Numbered from the stretch's first letter, positions 8,616 to 17,648 are shown. The stretch is 64,000 bases of DNA from Paenibacillus sp. JDR-2 (GCF_000023585.1 NC_012914.1:4308001-4372000); one strand, 5' to 3'. Notes: generated by a model from the letters alone, not told the origin. A program made the numbers and translations.

Positions 8616-10343
8616 TTACACAAATCCACTCACTCCCGGCGCAACCAGCTTCATCCCTTCCCACATTTCCGGGGACAAGCATACTTCGCGGTGCGTATCC
8701 GCTTCACGCAACAAGCCGGTAACGGTCCAGCCGTTCCCGCTCCTCTCCAGCCTCGCAGGCACAAAAGCCACAACGTTTTCTTTTATCCTTAATTGGACCG
8801 GAGCCTGCCAACTCAAAGCCCTTTCCAGAATCTCAAAGCGCGTGGAGTGATGATAAGACCTTAACTGCTGCATCCAATTTATAGGTACCCGTTCAAGCTC
8901 GGGCAGAAACCGCTCTATCCTGAAATCCTCATGATTCATGAGCTCGCAGCCCGCAAACGCCCGTCCGGAAAAACGGAGCGGGAATCCGCCTTCTTCTGAT
9001 TGGTCTTCAAGCGGCAATTCGGGATACGCGTCTGCCGGCGGCTTCTTTTCCACTTCCGTCTGTTTTCCCCAGTCCGTCAAACTGGTTTCAAGCAAGGACG
9101 AGATAAGCATTCCGCCGGAGGCCGATTGCAAAAAGGCTATAACCGAAGCAACACACCGTCCGTGAGTAATTGCCCGTTCTATTGAGCTTCGCGATAATTG
9201 CCATACCGACAGCTGATCATCACTCTTCCTGTCTGCCACAAGCTCCAGTTCCCATCGGATACTGTAGGGACAACCTGGAGGAACAAGCAGATCGCCGTTA
9301 GGTTCAATCATAATGGGCTCGGGTCTTGCTGACGGACGCTGCTCATTATAGATAAACAACGGTATCATCGTCCACCGGAGCATTTTGCTGTCCCCCGCCC
9401 ATGCGAGCTCTAACCACCCAAAGCTGCGCAGCAGATTCAAACAGGCACTGCGGCTCTGATCCCACTCCATGCCTTTTAAATCAAGCTCAGGGAGCTGATC
9501 AGCAATAGCCCCATCCGGATACCAAGTCCCTGGTTCAAGCCGGGTCAACAGCGCCATGACATGCCACATCGCAGGCTTTTTCTCCAGAAGCTCATTCAGG
9601 CACCACTGAAACAATAAAGACTCCCGCGTAAGCTCCCCCTTCGAGAACCAGGCAGCAAGCGTTTTTTCTTTCCACCTTATCAGCTTCCCTTCAAAGGCCA
9701 ATACACCTAACTGGTTGCTAAGCTTCAGCACGAAAGATACGGCGGGATTGTAAGGATCCGTTTCCTCCTGCCGCCAGCCGGACTGAAGAAGATCCGCATC
9801 CGTAATAGAAATAGCCTGCATAAGCCTTGCGGTTGTTTTCTTCGGCAGAATTCCCTTTGCCGTCAGACCAAGACCGCTTCGGGCCAGCTCCGCCCAAGCG
9901 GCCAGAAGCTGCCTTCCAAGCGGCTTAAGGGCCATATCCTCCTGCCGCTGCTCCCATAATCCGCTTATCCTATTTACTTCAGGCCATTGACCAAACGGAA
10001 ACAAATAGGGATGCCACTGCATAAAACAATCGCTTGGCATCGCATATAGGCGCTCACCCCAGCCTTGACGAAGCGCTAAAACAATTCCCGCATTTTGCAG
10101 CTGGATCAATCCGTAACGGAACTCTGCACCCGAGAATCTCTGCCGCAATGAAAAAAGCCGCTCCTCCGAGACGGGACCGGCTCCAAAGCAATTATAAAAT
10201 GCCCGCAAGACGGCGGCGCTTGCTTCGTCCATTTGGTCCACCGCTTCTTGAATGGACAGCCTGTCGATTACGGCTTCCTCCCATTTCAATTCACGCTCTG
10301 CCGCACCAATCCAGAAGGGAGACATCATGAATTGCTGCTTCAC
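8616..10343 (-). CDS. Helicase-associated protein with XPB-type accessory domain
   Basis: 575 residues. No helicase motifs are present. Around residues 335-420 it contains IEPNGDLLVPPG and a following helical block (WQLSRSSIERAITHG) resembling the XPB/Ssl2 N-terminal domain (pfam13625 type) found in bacterial XPB helicases. The N-terminal half is Trp-rich and helical and may hold winged-helix repeats. It lies 56 bases downstream of the XPB helicase gene, whose N-terminus has the same domain type, so the two probably act together. The GTG start at 10343 has only a weak binding site; ATGs at codons 6 and 7 are alternatives. Role in DNA repair is inference from the partner. Confidence 0.85.
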   Translation of the reverse strand: MKQQFMMSPFWIGAAERELKWEEAVIDRLSIQEAVDQMDEASAAVLRAFYNCFGAGPVSEERLFSLRQRFSGAEFRYGLIQLQNAGIVLALRQGWGERLYAMPSDCFMQWHPYLFPFGQWPEVNRISGLWEQRQEDMALKPLGRQLLAAWAELARSGLGLTAKGILPKKTTARLMQAISITDADLLQSGWRQEETDPYNPAVSFVLKLSNQLGVLAFEGKLIRWKEKTLAAWFSKGELTRESLLFQWCLNELLEKKPAMWHVMALLTRLEPGTWYPDGAIADQLPELDLKGMEWDQSRSACLNLLRSFGWLELAWAGDSKMLRWTMIPLFIYNEQRPSARPEPIMIEPNGDLLVPPGCPYSIRWELELVADRKSDDQLSVWQLSRSSIERAITHGRCVASVIAFLQSASGGMLISSLLETSLTDWGKQTEVEKKPPADAYPELPLEDQSEEGGFPLRFSGRAFAGCELMNHEDFRIERFLPELERVPINWMQQLRSYHHSTRFEILERALSWQAPVQLRIKENVVAFVPARLERSGNGWTVTGLLREADTHREVCLSPEMWEGMKLVAPGVSGFV

Positions 10344-10399
10344 ATGGCTCGCCAGTTTTTCCGACCATTCTTGTATAAAAATGACGAATCACTCCCTTA

Positions 10400-12064
10400 C
10401 TAGTGTTTTTCAAGCTCGTATTGGTATCCTTGCTCAAGCAGGAACATCTGACGCCTTGCGGCATATTCCGTTTCGCTGGTGTCATCGGTCACAATGGTAT
10501 AAAACCAGGCTTCATTCCTTCCTTCCTTCGGACGTAAAATGCGGCCTATCCGCTGCGCTTCCTCCTGCCGTGAGCCGTAACTTCCCGAAATTTGAATGGC
10601 CACGGCCGCATCCGGAAGGTCAACTGCAAAATTCGCAACCTTTGATACCGCAAGAACAGGCACACCTCCCGACTTAAACTGTTCATATAAGCTTTGACGT
10701 TCATTTTGCGGCAATTCTCCGGTTATAACGGGTACCTCTAATGAGTCGGCAATGGAATGAAGCTGATCAAGATATTGTCCGATTATGAGAGTTGGAGTTC
10801 CCTCATGACGTTCCAGCAGCTGGCGGACAACCGGTACCTTGCCGGGATTCTCCGCTGCCAGACGCAGCCGCGAGCGCTTCTCCGCCGCATGGTACAGCTC
10901 GGATATGCCTTGATCCATCGGCACCCTTATTTCCGTGCATTTAACCGATGCAATGTGCCCTTCCGCTTCGACCGTTTTCCATTGCAGCTCGAACTGTTTT
11001 GGCCCAATCAGAGAAAAAACATCCTCTTCGCAGCCGTCTTCCCGGACCAGCGTAGCCGTCAATCCAAGCCTTCTGGTCGCTTGGATATTGGCTGTCATGC
11101 GGAAAACCGGCGCAGGCAGTAGATGCACTTCGTCGTATATAATGAGCCCCCAGTCGCGCTCGGAGAACAGCTTCATGTGATGAAACGAATCTTTTTTCGA
11201 CTTCCGGTGGGTAAGAATTTGATAAGTTGCGATCGTTACGGGACGGACCTCCTTCGAGGCGCCCGTATATTCCCCGACTTCCGCCGGCTGAAGGGTTGTC
11301 TTGTCCAGCAGTTCTTCCTTCCATTGCTGTACGCTGGTTGCGTTGGAGGTGAGAATAAGCGTAGCGCTATTCAGCCTAGCCAATGCCGCGATGCCAACGA
11401 TGGTTTTGCCCGCTCCGCATGGCAGTACAATAACGCCGCTGCCACCTTGAATCGTCCCCTCTTTATAAAAAAGATCAACCGCCTCCCGCTGATAGTCCCT
11501 CAATTCGAAGGATCTGCCGCTCATCGTTAACGGTCTAAGCGCCACGGATAAAGCTTCCCCCGTATGATAGCCAGCCAAATCGATAACAGGGAACCCGAGG
11601 CGGATTAATTCCTGTTTAAGCTGACCCCTGTATTCCGGATAAACCTCCCATGAGCCATCGCTTCCGCGTTCCTTCAGACATTCCAGAATGGTCGGATGCC
11701 CCGCGAGCTCTTCCAGCAAAGAATCGTCCCCGTACAACAGGAGCTGGCACTCGTTAATTTCCAGCCGAAGCTTGCCGTACCGCTCCATTAGCATACGGAT
11801 ATTCGTCTCCAATACTCCCGGCAGGCCGTATCTGGCATAATTTCTTAGGGATTCGATAACCGTTGCCGCATCCATGCCGGTAGAAGCCGCATTCCACAAA
11901 GATAAAGAGGACATTTTATAAGTATGCCAATTTCCCGGACGTTTCACGAGCTCAGCGAACAAGATTAGCATCCTGCGCGCTTCCTCCGATAAAGGATGCT
12001 CATAATCGAGCAGCACCGTCATATCCGATTGAATAATTAACGGTCCATCCTGTCGTTCCAACAT
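10400..12064 (-). CDS. XPB-type DNA repair helicase (SF2)
   Basis: 554 residues. An N-terminal XPB/Ssl2 domain (starting LIIQSDMTVLLDYEHPL) is followed by a superfamily 2 core: motif I PCGAGKT, motif II DEVH, motif III GLTAT, and motif VI QRIGRILRPKEG. Family members are 3'-5' translocases related to the XPB subunit of TFIIH and the bacterial/archaeal XPB set. Start placed at ATG 12064 because GGAGGAG lies just before it; an upstream TTG frame start at 12097 lacks a site. The downstream partner gene repeats the N-terminal domain. Confidence 0.92.
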   Translation of the reverse strand: MLERQDGPLIIQSDMTVLLDYEHPLSEEARRMLILFAELVKRPGNWHTYKMSSLSLWNAASTGMDAATVIESLRNYARYGLPGVLETNIRMLMERYGKLRLEINECQLLLYGDDSLLEELAGHPTILECLKERGSDGSWEVYPEYRGQLKQELIRLGFPVIDLAGYHTGEALSVALRPLTMSGRSFELRDYQREAVDLFYKEGTIQGGSGVIVLPCGAGKTIVGIAALARLNSATLILTSNATSVQQWKEELLDKTTLQPAEVGEYTGASKEVRPVTIATYQILTHRKSKKDSFHHMKLFSERDWGLIIYDEVHLLPAPVFRMTANIQATRRLGLTATLVREDGCEEDVFSLIGPKQFELQWKTVEAEGHIASVKCTEIRVPMDQGISELYHAAEKRSRLRLAAENPGKVPVVRQLLERHEGTPTLIIGQYLDQLHSIADSLEVPVITGELPQNERQSLYEQFKSGGVPVLAVSKVANFAVDLPDAAVAIQISGSYGSRQEEAQRIGRILRPKEGRNEAWFYTIVTDDTSETEYAARRQMFLLEQGYQYELEKH

Positions 12065-12135
12065 ATGATCTCCTCCAACGTTCTTAGCGGTAAGCATTCA
12101 CCTCCCAGTATGCAAAAATATCCAGCATTTTATAC

Positions 12136-12182
12136 GAAAAACGGGATTCTCCCAAGGCATTCGCCCCGGAAGAATCCCGTTA
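12136..12182 (-). terminator. Terminator of the CBS-domain gene
   Basis: AACGGGATTCT pairs with AGAATCCCGTT around a GC-rich loop and is followed on the minus strand by TTTTTCG. It ends the CBS gene just upstream of the helicase gene. Confidence 0.85.
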
Positions 12183-12188
12183 TTTCAT

Positions 12189-12611
12189 CTAATGCACATG
12201 CTCCGATATTTCATTAAGCACCGCGCCGGCCTCGTGAATGAAGGCATCCCGGACAGCCAGATCGCCAATCGCGACAACTCCGATCAACTGCCCGTTTTCC
12301 ACGACAGGAAGACGGCGAATTTTATGCTTGGCCATCAGACCTGCCGCTTCATCCATGGTTGTACCCGGTTCAATGGTCAGTAAATCGGTTGTCATTACCT
12401 TCTCAACGGCTGTGGAGCCGGAATGCTTATCCGCATAACCGCGGACGACAAGATCCCGGTCCGTTACGGCGCCAATCAGCTTTGAACCTTCTACGATAGG
12501 TATAAATCCAATGTCATGCTTCTTCATTAAGACGGCAAGCTCATATACGTTATCCAGTAAAGTTGCCGTAATGCACGGCGAGGACATAACCTCTTTGATC
12601 GTTTTACGCAA
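12189..12611 (-). CDS. Tandem CBS-domain protein
   Basis: 140 residues made of two CBS domains (about 1-60 and 72-130), similar to B. subtilis YhcV. CBS pairs bind adenine nucleotides or S-adenosylmethionine and usually act as sensors; there is no attached effector domain here. The motif GAVTDRDLVVRG is typical. Two TTG codons could start the protein; TTG 12611 is preferred because AGGAGG is ten bases upstream, while the one at 12620 is only one base from it. Monocistronic. The partner protein is unknown. Confidence 0.9.
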   Translation of the reverse strand: MRKTIKEVMSSPCITATLLDNVYELAVLMKKHDIGFIPIVEGSKLIGAVTDRDLVVRGYADKHSGSTAVEKVMTTDLLTIEPGTTMDEAAGLMAKHKIRRLPVVENGQLIGVVAIGDLAVRDAFIHEAGAVLNEISEHVH

Positions 12612-12669
12612 GGCGGACAAACCTCCTAATCGGAATATCTTCCATTAGGATATCCAGCCAGAAGTATTG

Positions 12670-13851
12670 TCATCCTGCCGCAAAATCTTCCGCCATTTGA
12701 ATAAGCAGCTGGGCGGAATGCACCATGGCACGCTCATCGATATCAAAACGCGGATGGTGATGGGCAAATACAACCCCCGTCTCCTCATTCCCGGCCCCAA
12801 CAAACATAAAGCACCCCGGTACCTTCTCCAAATAATACGAGAAATCCTCTGCGACCATCATCGCTTCGGAACGAAGGGTATTCTCGGTACCAAACAGCTC
12901 GCCGGATACCCGGAAGAAACGGTCCGCTTCCTGCTCGTCGTTGATGACGGGCGGATACCCGATACGCATATGGTAGTCGTATTTCGCTCCGTACATGCTG
13001 CAGGTATGGTTGATCAACTGCTCAAGCCTGTCATGCGTAAGCTTTCGGGATTCCTCGTCGAATGTACGGACCGTCCCTTTCATCGCGCAGCGCTCCGCAA
13101 TGACGTTATTGGTCGTTCCGGCCTGGAAGGAGCCGATTGTAACTACCGCGGGCTTCAACGGATCAACGTTGCGGCCAACAATGGATTGAACCGCCTGCAC
13201 GAGAGCCGAGCCGATTACGATTGTATCTACCGTTTTGTGCGGCATTCCGCCATGTCCGCCAAGGCCTATAATCTCTAAAGTAAATTCATCCGCCGCAGCC
13301 ATGAAAGGTCCCGGCTTGGTTGCAGTCTGGCCATACGGAATTGGCGACCACAAGTGTACCCCGTATATGGCGTCTACGCCGTCCAAGGCCCCGTCTTCAA
13401 TCATTCGGATCGCGCCGCCCGGAGTCTGCTCCTCCGCAGGCTGGAAAATCAACCGGCGCTCTCCGGCCAGCTCCGCTTTATGCTGCTGGTAGAAACTCGC
13501 TACGGCAAGCAATGCCGACGTATGTCCATCATGCCCGCAGGCGTGCATCACGCCGGGAACCTTGGAGCGGTATTCGCATTCCTTTTCATCCTGAATCGGA
13601 AGGGCGTCAATATCCGCGCGAAGCGCTATAACCGGACCCGGCTTTTCCCCTTTTATCGTAACCAGCAGACCATGTCCGCCAACGCCTTCGCGCACCTCGC
13701 AGCCGAAAGCCTTTAGTTGCTCCGCGATCCACCGCGATGTATGTACCTCTTGAAAAGACAGCTCCGGATTCTGGTGGAGATGTCTGCGCCACCGGACCAT
13801 TTCCGGATAAAGACGCTGCAGCTGCTCTTTTATATAGCTACTAGTCTTCAT
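12670..13851 (-). CDS. M20-family amidohydrolase (N-acyl amino acid hydrolase type)
   Basis: 393 residues, normal for the M20D hippurate hydrolase/IAA-amino acid hydrolase group. The metal-binding stretch HACGHDGHTSALL, the EE pair (FQPAEEQTPGG), the dimerisation lid with GGHGGMPH and the late HHHPRFDIDE are present. These enzymes remove acyl groups from amino acids or related amides; the substrate is not predictable. ATG 13851 follows AGGAGG with eight bases spacing. The upstream region is unusually rich in inverted repeats shared with the divergent yugN promoter region. Confidence 0.92.
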   Translation of the reverse strand: MKTSSYIKEQLQRLYPEMVRWRRHLHQNPELSFQEVHTSRWIAEQLKAFGCEVREGVGGHGLLVTIKGEKPGPVIALRADIDALPIQDEKECEYRSKVPGVMHACGHDGHTSALLAVASFYQQHKAELAGERRLIFQPAEEQTPGGAIRMIEDGALDGVDAIYGVHLWSPIPYGQTATKPGPFMAAADEFTLEIIGLGGHGGMPHKTVDTIVIGSALVQAVQSIVGRNVDPLKPAVVTIGSFQAGTTNNVIAERCAMKGTVRTFDEESRKLTHDRLEQLINHTCSMYGAKYDYHMRIGYPPVINDEQEADRFFRVSGELFGTENTLRSEAMMVAEDFSYYLEKVPGCFMFVGAGNEETGVVFAHHHPRFDIDERAMVHSAQLLIQMAEDFAAG

Positions 13852-13866
13852 TGGACACACCTCCTA

Positions 13867-13923
13867 AAAGTTTTGTTTGGAGTAAACGCATAAACCTTAC
13901 AAAAGCGTTGTGAAACAAAACTT
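13867..13923. repeat. Nested inverted repeats upstream of the M20 amidohydrolase
   Basis: Outer arms AAGTTTTGTTT and AAACAAAACTT and inner arms AACGC and GCGTT are arranged around the 14-mer GCATAAACCTTACA (13888-13901). It lies 16-72 bases before the amidohydrolase start, where a promoter is expected, so it may be an operator or a leader hairpin. Confidence 0.6.
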
Positions 13924-14041
13924 ATTTCCATCTATTCTAACAGAACGGCGCGATGCGGCAAAGAGAAAGCATGGCTCTAGCAGAGAGTAAGTCTTGCGCT
14001 GACTGGGGAAACATACTATCATGGGAAAAGATCTACAAATA

Positions 14042-14089
14042 CGTTTTGCGCGTTTCCGCAAAACGGGCTTTGCCAGCATAAACCTTACA
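14042..14089. repeat. Hairpin plus second copy of a 14-mer before yugN-ftsW
   Basis: A perfect dyad CGTTTTGCG, six bases, CGCAAAACG (14042-14065) is followed by a second copy of GCATAAACCTTACA at 14076-14089, 30 bases before the yugN start. The first copy lies 188 bases upstream inside another inverted repeat. Regulatory use is inferred from position only. Confidence 0.6.
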
Positions 14090-14119
14090 TTCCACAAGCA
14101 ACTATAGGAGGAAATAACG

Positions 14120-14464
14120 ATGATTATTGAAAACTCGGGTCTTAACGGCCTTCAAAGCGATCTGGCTCATCTGGACGAGTCTGCCGAGCAGCTTGGCTTT
14201 GTACGTTGGCAGTGGGAATACTATCGCGCTACTTACGATCTGAAGCTGGAAGATCAGGCAACAAACTCGGAATACTTCCTGCGCGTCAACACTCGCGCTG
14301 TTGAAGGCAAGCTCGAAAATCCTAATGCCGTTCTTGCAATTGAACACGTATACATCGGAAAAACTACATTCCCTCATGGACTTGAATACGAATCTCCGGT
14401 TCCGCAGCCAATTATGGCCATTGCAAATCAACGCCTCGAGAAGCTGAAACAGCTGCTTGCCTAA
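14120..14464 (+). CDS. yugN: YugN family protein
   Basis: 114 residues, the usual size of the YugN-like family of unknown function. Family-like segments include LGFVRWQWEYYRATYD, YFLRVNTRAVEGKLE and the C-terminal QPIMAIANQRL. It is soluble with no signal. AGGAGG lies seven bases before the ATG. The next gene, ftsW, starts four bases after the yugN stop and has no good ribosome binding site of its own, so translation of ftsW probably depends on yugN. Confidence 0.87.
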   Translation: MIIENSGLNGLQSDLAHLDESAEQLGFVRWQWEYYRATYDLKLEDQATNSEYFLRVNTRAVEGKLENPNAVLAIEHVYIGKTTFPHGLEYESPVPQPIMAIANQRLEKLKQLLA

Positions 14465-14467
14465 TCT

Positions 14468-15643
14468 ATGAAGAAGACACAGCAGAATGGCAGTCGTGGC
14501 AGACCGGACTTTCTGCTCCTTATTTTAACGCTGCTGCTAGTTGGATTTGGACTGGTCATGGTGTTCAGCGCAAGCTCGAACATTACTCTGACTTCAGCGA
14601 AATTCCACAATGATGCGTTATATTTTACTAAGCGGCAGCTCATTTGGGCGGTTCTCGGCATCTTTGCAATGCTTTTCCTGATGAATCTCCCTTACCAGAT
14701 TTTTAAAAAGGGATTTATCTTCCTATTCATTCCGGTCATAGTCATGCTGATGATTGTACCAACCATTGGCTCGCTAAACGGTGCGAGCAGCTGGTTCCGA
14801 ATCGGAACCATGGGAATTCAGCCGACGGAGATGGCCAAGCTTGCCATGATCCTCTATATAGGGGCTCTTATTACCAAGAAGGGCGAAAAGTTCCGGGACT
14901 TCAAAAAAGGCCTGCTTCCGGTATTAATCATCGTAGGCTTTATTTGCTTCCTTATTATGATGCAGCCGGATTTGGGCTCCTGTCTCGTTCTTGCTTCTTG
15001 TGCGGGGATCATGATCATTGCAGGCGGCGCTAATCTAAAGCAGGTTGCCGTTTCAGGTGGCATAATCGGCATCTTCGCCGTCCTTTTCGCAGCGATCGGC
15101 ATGGCCACAAATCCCGATGGTTGGGCTTACCGGATTGCCCGGTTTACAGCCTATTCCGATCCACTGGCGGATCAACAAGGCTCGGGATTCCAATTGGTAT
15201 CCTCCTTGCAGGCGCTTGGACACGGAGGCTTGACGGGAGCTGGCTTTGGGGAAAGCGTGCAAAAGCTGCATTACTTGGACTACCCTTATAATGACTTTAT
15301 CTTTTCTGTCATTGCCGAGGAGCTGGGATTTATCGGATCAAGCCTGTTCCTCTTGTTTTACTTGCTCTTTCTCTGGCGGGCGCTTATCGTTGCTCTTCGC
15401 TGCCCCGATCACTATGGAACTATTGTTGGAGTCGGGATTGTTGGCTTGTTCGGAATCCAGGCCTTCGTTAATGTCGGCGGCGTAACCGGCGCTATACCGC
15501 TTACCGGCGTAACGCTGCCCTTCGTCAGCTACGGGGGATCCTCCCTGCTGGTCTGTCTGATGTGTATCGGAGTGCTTCTAAGCATTTCGCGGGAAGCCAA
15601 TAAGCAGGACAAGCCGGAACGCGCGAAACGTCATCATCATTAA
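14468..15643 (+). CDS. ftsW: FtsW, SEDS peptidoglycan glycosyltransferase
   Basis: 391 residues with about ten membrane helices. FtsW polymerises lipid II at the division septum with a class B PBP. SEDS landmarks are the start FGLVMVFSASS, GIQPTEMAKL, QPDLGSC, NDFIFSVIAEELG and the end VTLPFVSYGGSSLL. RodA and SpoVE have similar sequences; ftsW is preferred because ylaN, the usual B. subtilis neighbour of ftsW, is 1.7 kb away. No Shine-Dalgarno is visible before the ATG, suggesting coupling to yugN. Confidence 0.88.
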   Translation: MKKTQQNGSRGRPDFLLLILTLLLVGFGLVMVFSASSNITLTSAKFHNDALYFTKRQLIWAVLGIFAMLFLMNLPYQIFKKGFIFLFIPVIVMLMIVPTIGSLNGASSWFRIGTMGIQPTEMAKLAMILYIGALITKKGEKFRDFKKGLLPVLIIVGFICFLIMMQPDLGSCLVLASCAGIMIIAGGANLKQVAVSGGIIGIFAVLFAAIGMATNPDGWAYRIARFTAYSDPLADQQGSGFQLVSSLQALGHGGLTGAGFGESVQKLHYLDYPYNDFIFSVIAEELGFIGSSLFLLFYLLFLWRALIVALRCPDHYGTIVGVGIVGLFGIQAFVNVGGVTGAIPLTGVTLPFVSYGGSSLLVCLMCIGVLLSISREANKQDKPERAKRHHH

Positions 15644-15686
15644 AAAAGGCTGAACCCGTTTTCAAGTAACGGTTCAGCCTTTTTTA
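15642..15686. terminator. Bidirectional terminator after ftsW
   Basis: AAAAAAGGCTGAACC pairs with GGTTCAGCCTTTTTT. It lies between convergent ftsW and the Asp23 gene. Confidence 0.92.
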
Positions 15687-15701
15687 TGTAAGCTCCGCAT
15701 C

Positions 15702-16085
15702 TTATTTCAGACGCTGCTGCGGTTCTTCGGACGTTTCCTCTTCTTTAAAGGCAACGCCTTCTACTTTTACATTAACTTCAACAACATTAAGACCGGTCAT
15801 ATTCTCAACCGATTCTCTTACGTTCAGCTGCAGCTGTCTGCAGACTTCCTGAATCGGAATGCCGTAATGAACGATAACGCGAAGATCGATGGCCGCTTCC
15901 AGCTGGCCAACTTCGACGGATACGCCTTTTTGTACGTTTTTACCGCTAAGGCGCTTCGCCAGTCCTTCGGAGATCCCGCCTGACATTCCGGCAATGCCTG
16001 GAGTCTCAAGCGCAGCGAGTCCTGCAATCGTTGCCACTACATCGTCTGAAATACGGATAATGCCTGTTTGAAGGTCCTCGTTCAT
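15702..16085 (-). CDS. Asp23/Gls24 family envelope stress protein
   Basis: 127 residues. The Asp23 fold is evident from RISDDVVATIAGLAALETPGI, VIVHYGIPIQEVCRQLQ and the ending VVEVNVKVEGV. In Firmicutes these proteins associate with the membrane or wall metabolism (YloU, YqhY, AmaP-linked Asp23). Which paralogue this is cannot be told from context. It is monocistronic with GAGGAG before the ATG. A promoter with TTGCTT, 17 bp, TACAAT lies at 16119-16147. Confidence 0.9.
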   Translation of the reverse strand: MNEDLQTGIIRISDDVVATIAGLAALETPGIAGMSGGISEGLAKRLSGKNVQKGVSVEVGQLEAAIDLRVIVHYGIPIQEVCRQLQLNVRESVENMTGLNVVEVNVKVEGVAFKEEETSEEPQQRLK

Positions 16086-16118
16086 GTTATTCCACTCCTC
16101 AATTTGCCATATACCATC

Positions 16119-16147
16119 ATTGTACTGGATGGCTCAATTTGAAGCAA
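16119..16147 (-). promoter_or_regulatory. Sigma-A promoter of the Asp23 gene
   Basis: Minus-strand TTGCTT (-35), 17 bp, TACAAT (-10), about 35 bases upstream of the ATG. Confidence 0.55.
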
Positions 16148-16196
16148 GGAAGGAAGTAGATCTATCTCAGGCCCTGTCCAATATTTTTTGGAAAAG

Positions 16197-16225
16197 TTTA
16201 CATGGTTGCCTTTTTTCGTTATGAT
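16197..16225 (+). promoter_or_regulatory. Sigma-A promoter of the Ca2+/H+ antiporter
   Basis: TTTACA (-35), 17 bp, TATGAT (-10); the start codon lies 43 bases downstream. Confidence 0.75.
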
Positions 16226-16268
16226 TAATAATGTTTTTTAGACCTACATAATTGAAGAGGTGGATTTG

Positions 16269-17327
16269 GTGAGACAGAAACTGTTTTTCGGCGGATTAAT
16301 AGTTATGTTCCTCTTAAGCGCAATCGGGCATTTCGCCCATTGGGACATGACGCTTCAATTTATCGTTTCCGCTATCGCCGTCGTTTTTGTAGCGGGCTTT
16401 CTCGGCAAAGCGACGGAAAGTGTTGCCCATTACGCCGGACAAAGGCTTGGCGGGTTTCTTAATGCCACGTTTGGTAACGCGGCAGAGCTGATCATCGCGA
16501 TCTTCCTCGTTAAAGAAGGCTTGTTTGATACCGTTAAAGCGAGTATTACCGGTTCCATTATTGGCAACCTGCTGCTCGTCCTTGGACTTAGTCTTCTTGC
16601 GGGCGGCATTAAATTCAAACAGCAATTTTTCAATAATCAATTGGCCGAGCATAACGCAACGCTGATGATTATGGCTGTTATCGGTTTGTTTGTACCGGCT
16701 GTCTTTGTAGGCGCAGAGCATTTCACGCTTAATAAGGACCATTTCCTCAGCATCACGGTTGCCTGTATTCTGATCGTATCGTACCTGCTGTGGCTTGTGT
16801 TCTCGATGATTACCCATAAAGATGTTCTTGCGGATAACGTAATGAATGCCGATCACGGCGAGGAACCGATGTGGTCGAAAGGCGTATCCGTTATTATGCT
16901 GATTGTTGCCACTGTTATGGTGGCATTCGTCAGCGAATGGCTTGTGCATACTCTCGACAGCTTTACCGAGAAATTTGGCCTGTCCCAGCTGTTTGTCGGT
17001 GCATTCGTTATTGCGATCATCGGTAATGCAGCCGAACATAGTGCTGCGGTTATGCTGGCACTCAAGAACAAAATCGGCGCAGCAGTCGAAATCGCCATCG
17101 GCAGCAGCTTGCAGATCGCTTTGTTCGTCGCTCCGGTGCTGATTCTGATTAGTGCATTTATGGGCAATACAATGGATATTATCTTCACGCCAATCGAATT
17201 AACCGCCATCGGCGTTTCGGTCTTTATAGCGAAGTCCGTTTCCCGAGACGGTACAACCAACTGGTATGAAGGGTTCCTGCTGCTTATGGTTTATGTCATA
17301 CTAGGCGTTGCCTTCTATCTAGTTTGA
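16269..17327 (+). CDS. Calcium/proton antiporter, CaCA/Cax family
   Basis: 352 residues and about eleven membrane helices, similar to B. subtilis YfkE/ChaA. The two signature alpha repeats carry the acidic ligands: GNAAELIIAIFL in the first half and GNAAEHSAAVMLA in the second. It exports Ca2+ in exchange for protons. GTG 16269 is preferred over GTG 16260 because GAGGTGG spaces correctly only to the later codon. Together with the Ca2+ ATPase at the left edge, the window encodes two calcium exporters of different energetics. Confidence 0.92.
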   Translation: MRQKLFFGGLIVMFLLSAIGHFAHWDMTLQFIVSAIAVVFVAGFLGKATESVAHYAGQRLGGFLNATFGNAAELIIAIFLVKEGLFDTVKASITGSIIGNLLLVLGLSLLAGGIKFKQQFFNNQLAEHNATLMIMAVIGLFVPAVFVGAEHFTLNKDHFLSITVACILIVSYLLWLVFSMITHKDVLADNVMNADHGEEPMWSKGVSVIMLIVATVMVAFVSEWLVHTLDSFTEKFGLSQLFVGAFVIAIIGNAAEHSAAVMLALKNKIGAAVEIAIGSSLQIALFVAPVLILISAFMGNTMDIIFTPIELTAIGVSVFIAKSVSRDGTTNWYEGFLLLMVYVILGVAFYLV

Positions 17328-17334
17328 GAAAACA

Positions 17335-17373
17335 AAAAAAGAGTAGCCTCCAAATGGAGTCTACTCTTTATTA
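17335..17373. terminator. Bidirectional terminator between the antiporter and ylaN
   Basis: AAAGAGTAGCCTCC pairs with GGAGTCTACTCTTT. The ylaN stop codon lies inside the stem; a seven-T run follows on the minus strand. Confidence 0.85.
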
Positions 17374-17648
17374 TTTAACGCTTCATACAACTGTGCCAAG
17401 TTGCGTTCCAATCGGCTTAACATTTCTTTTCCGCTCTGCTCGGCAATTAATCCCGCGCGCACAGCAAAGTCAATCTCCCGAGAGAATCCATACATTTGCG
17501 TGTCCAAAACTTCCTCGTACAGCGGACATTGACGGGTCGTCAAGTTCTCCATCTGAACTTCGATAAGTTTTTCTATTTTACTCGCATCTTCCGTTAGGAG
17601 ACGAAGCGCTTTCTCATGCAATTGAAGCGTGACTTCCGGTGAAGACAT
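17361..17648 (-). CDS. ylaN: YlaN (DUF1507/UPF0358)
   Basis: 95 residues, very close to B. subtilis YlaN in the block [19 protein letters not shown] and the following [12 protein letters not shown]. The family has been linked to iron homeostasis: in Staphylococcus aureus YlaN binds Fe2+ and relieves Fur repression. It is a small helical cytosolic protein. In B. subtilis ylaN sits beside ftsW; here both occur in the same region but in different orientations. GGGGGG lies before the ATG. Confidence 0.93.
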   Translation of the reverse strand: MSSPEVTLQLHEKALRLLTEDASKIEKLIEVQMENLTTRQCPLYEEVLDTQMYGFSREIDFAVRAGLIAEQSGKEMLSRLERNLAQLYEALNNKE

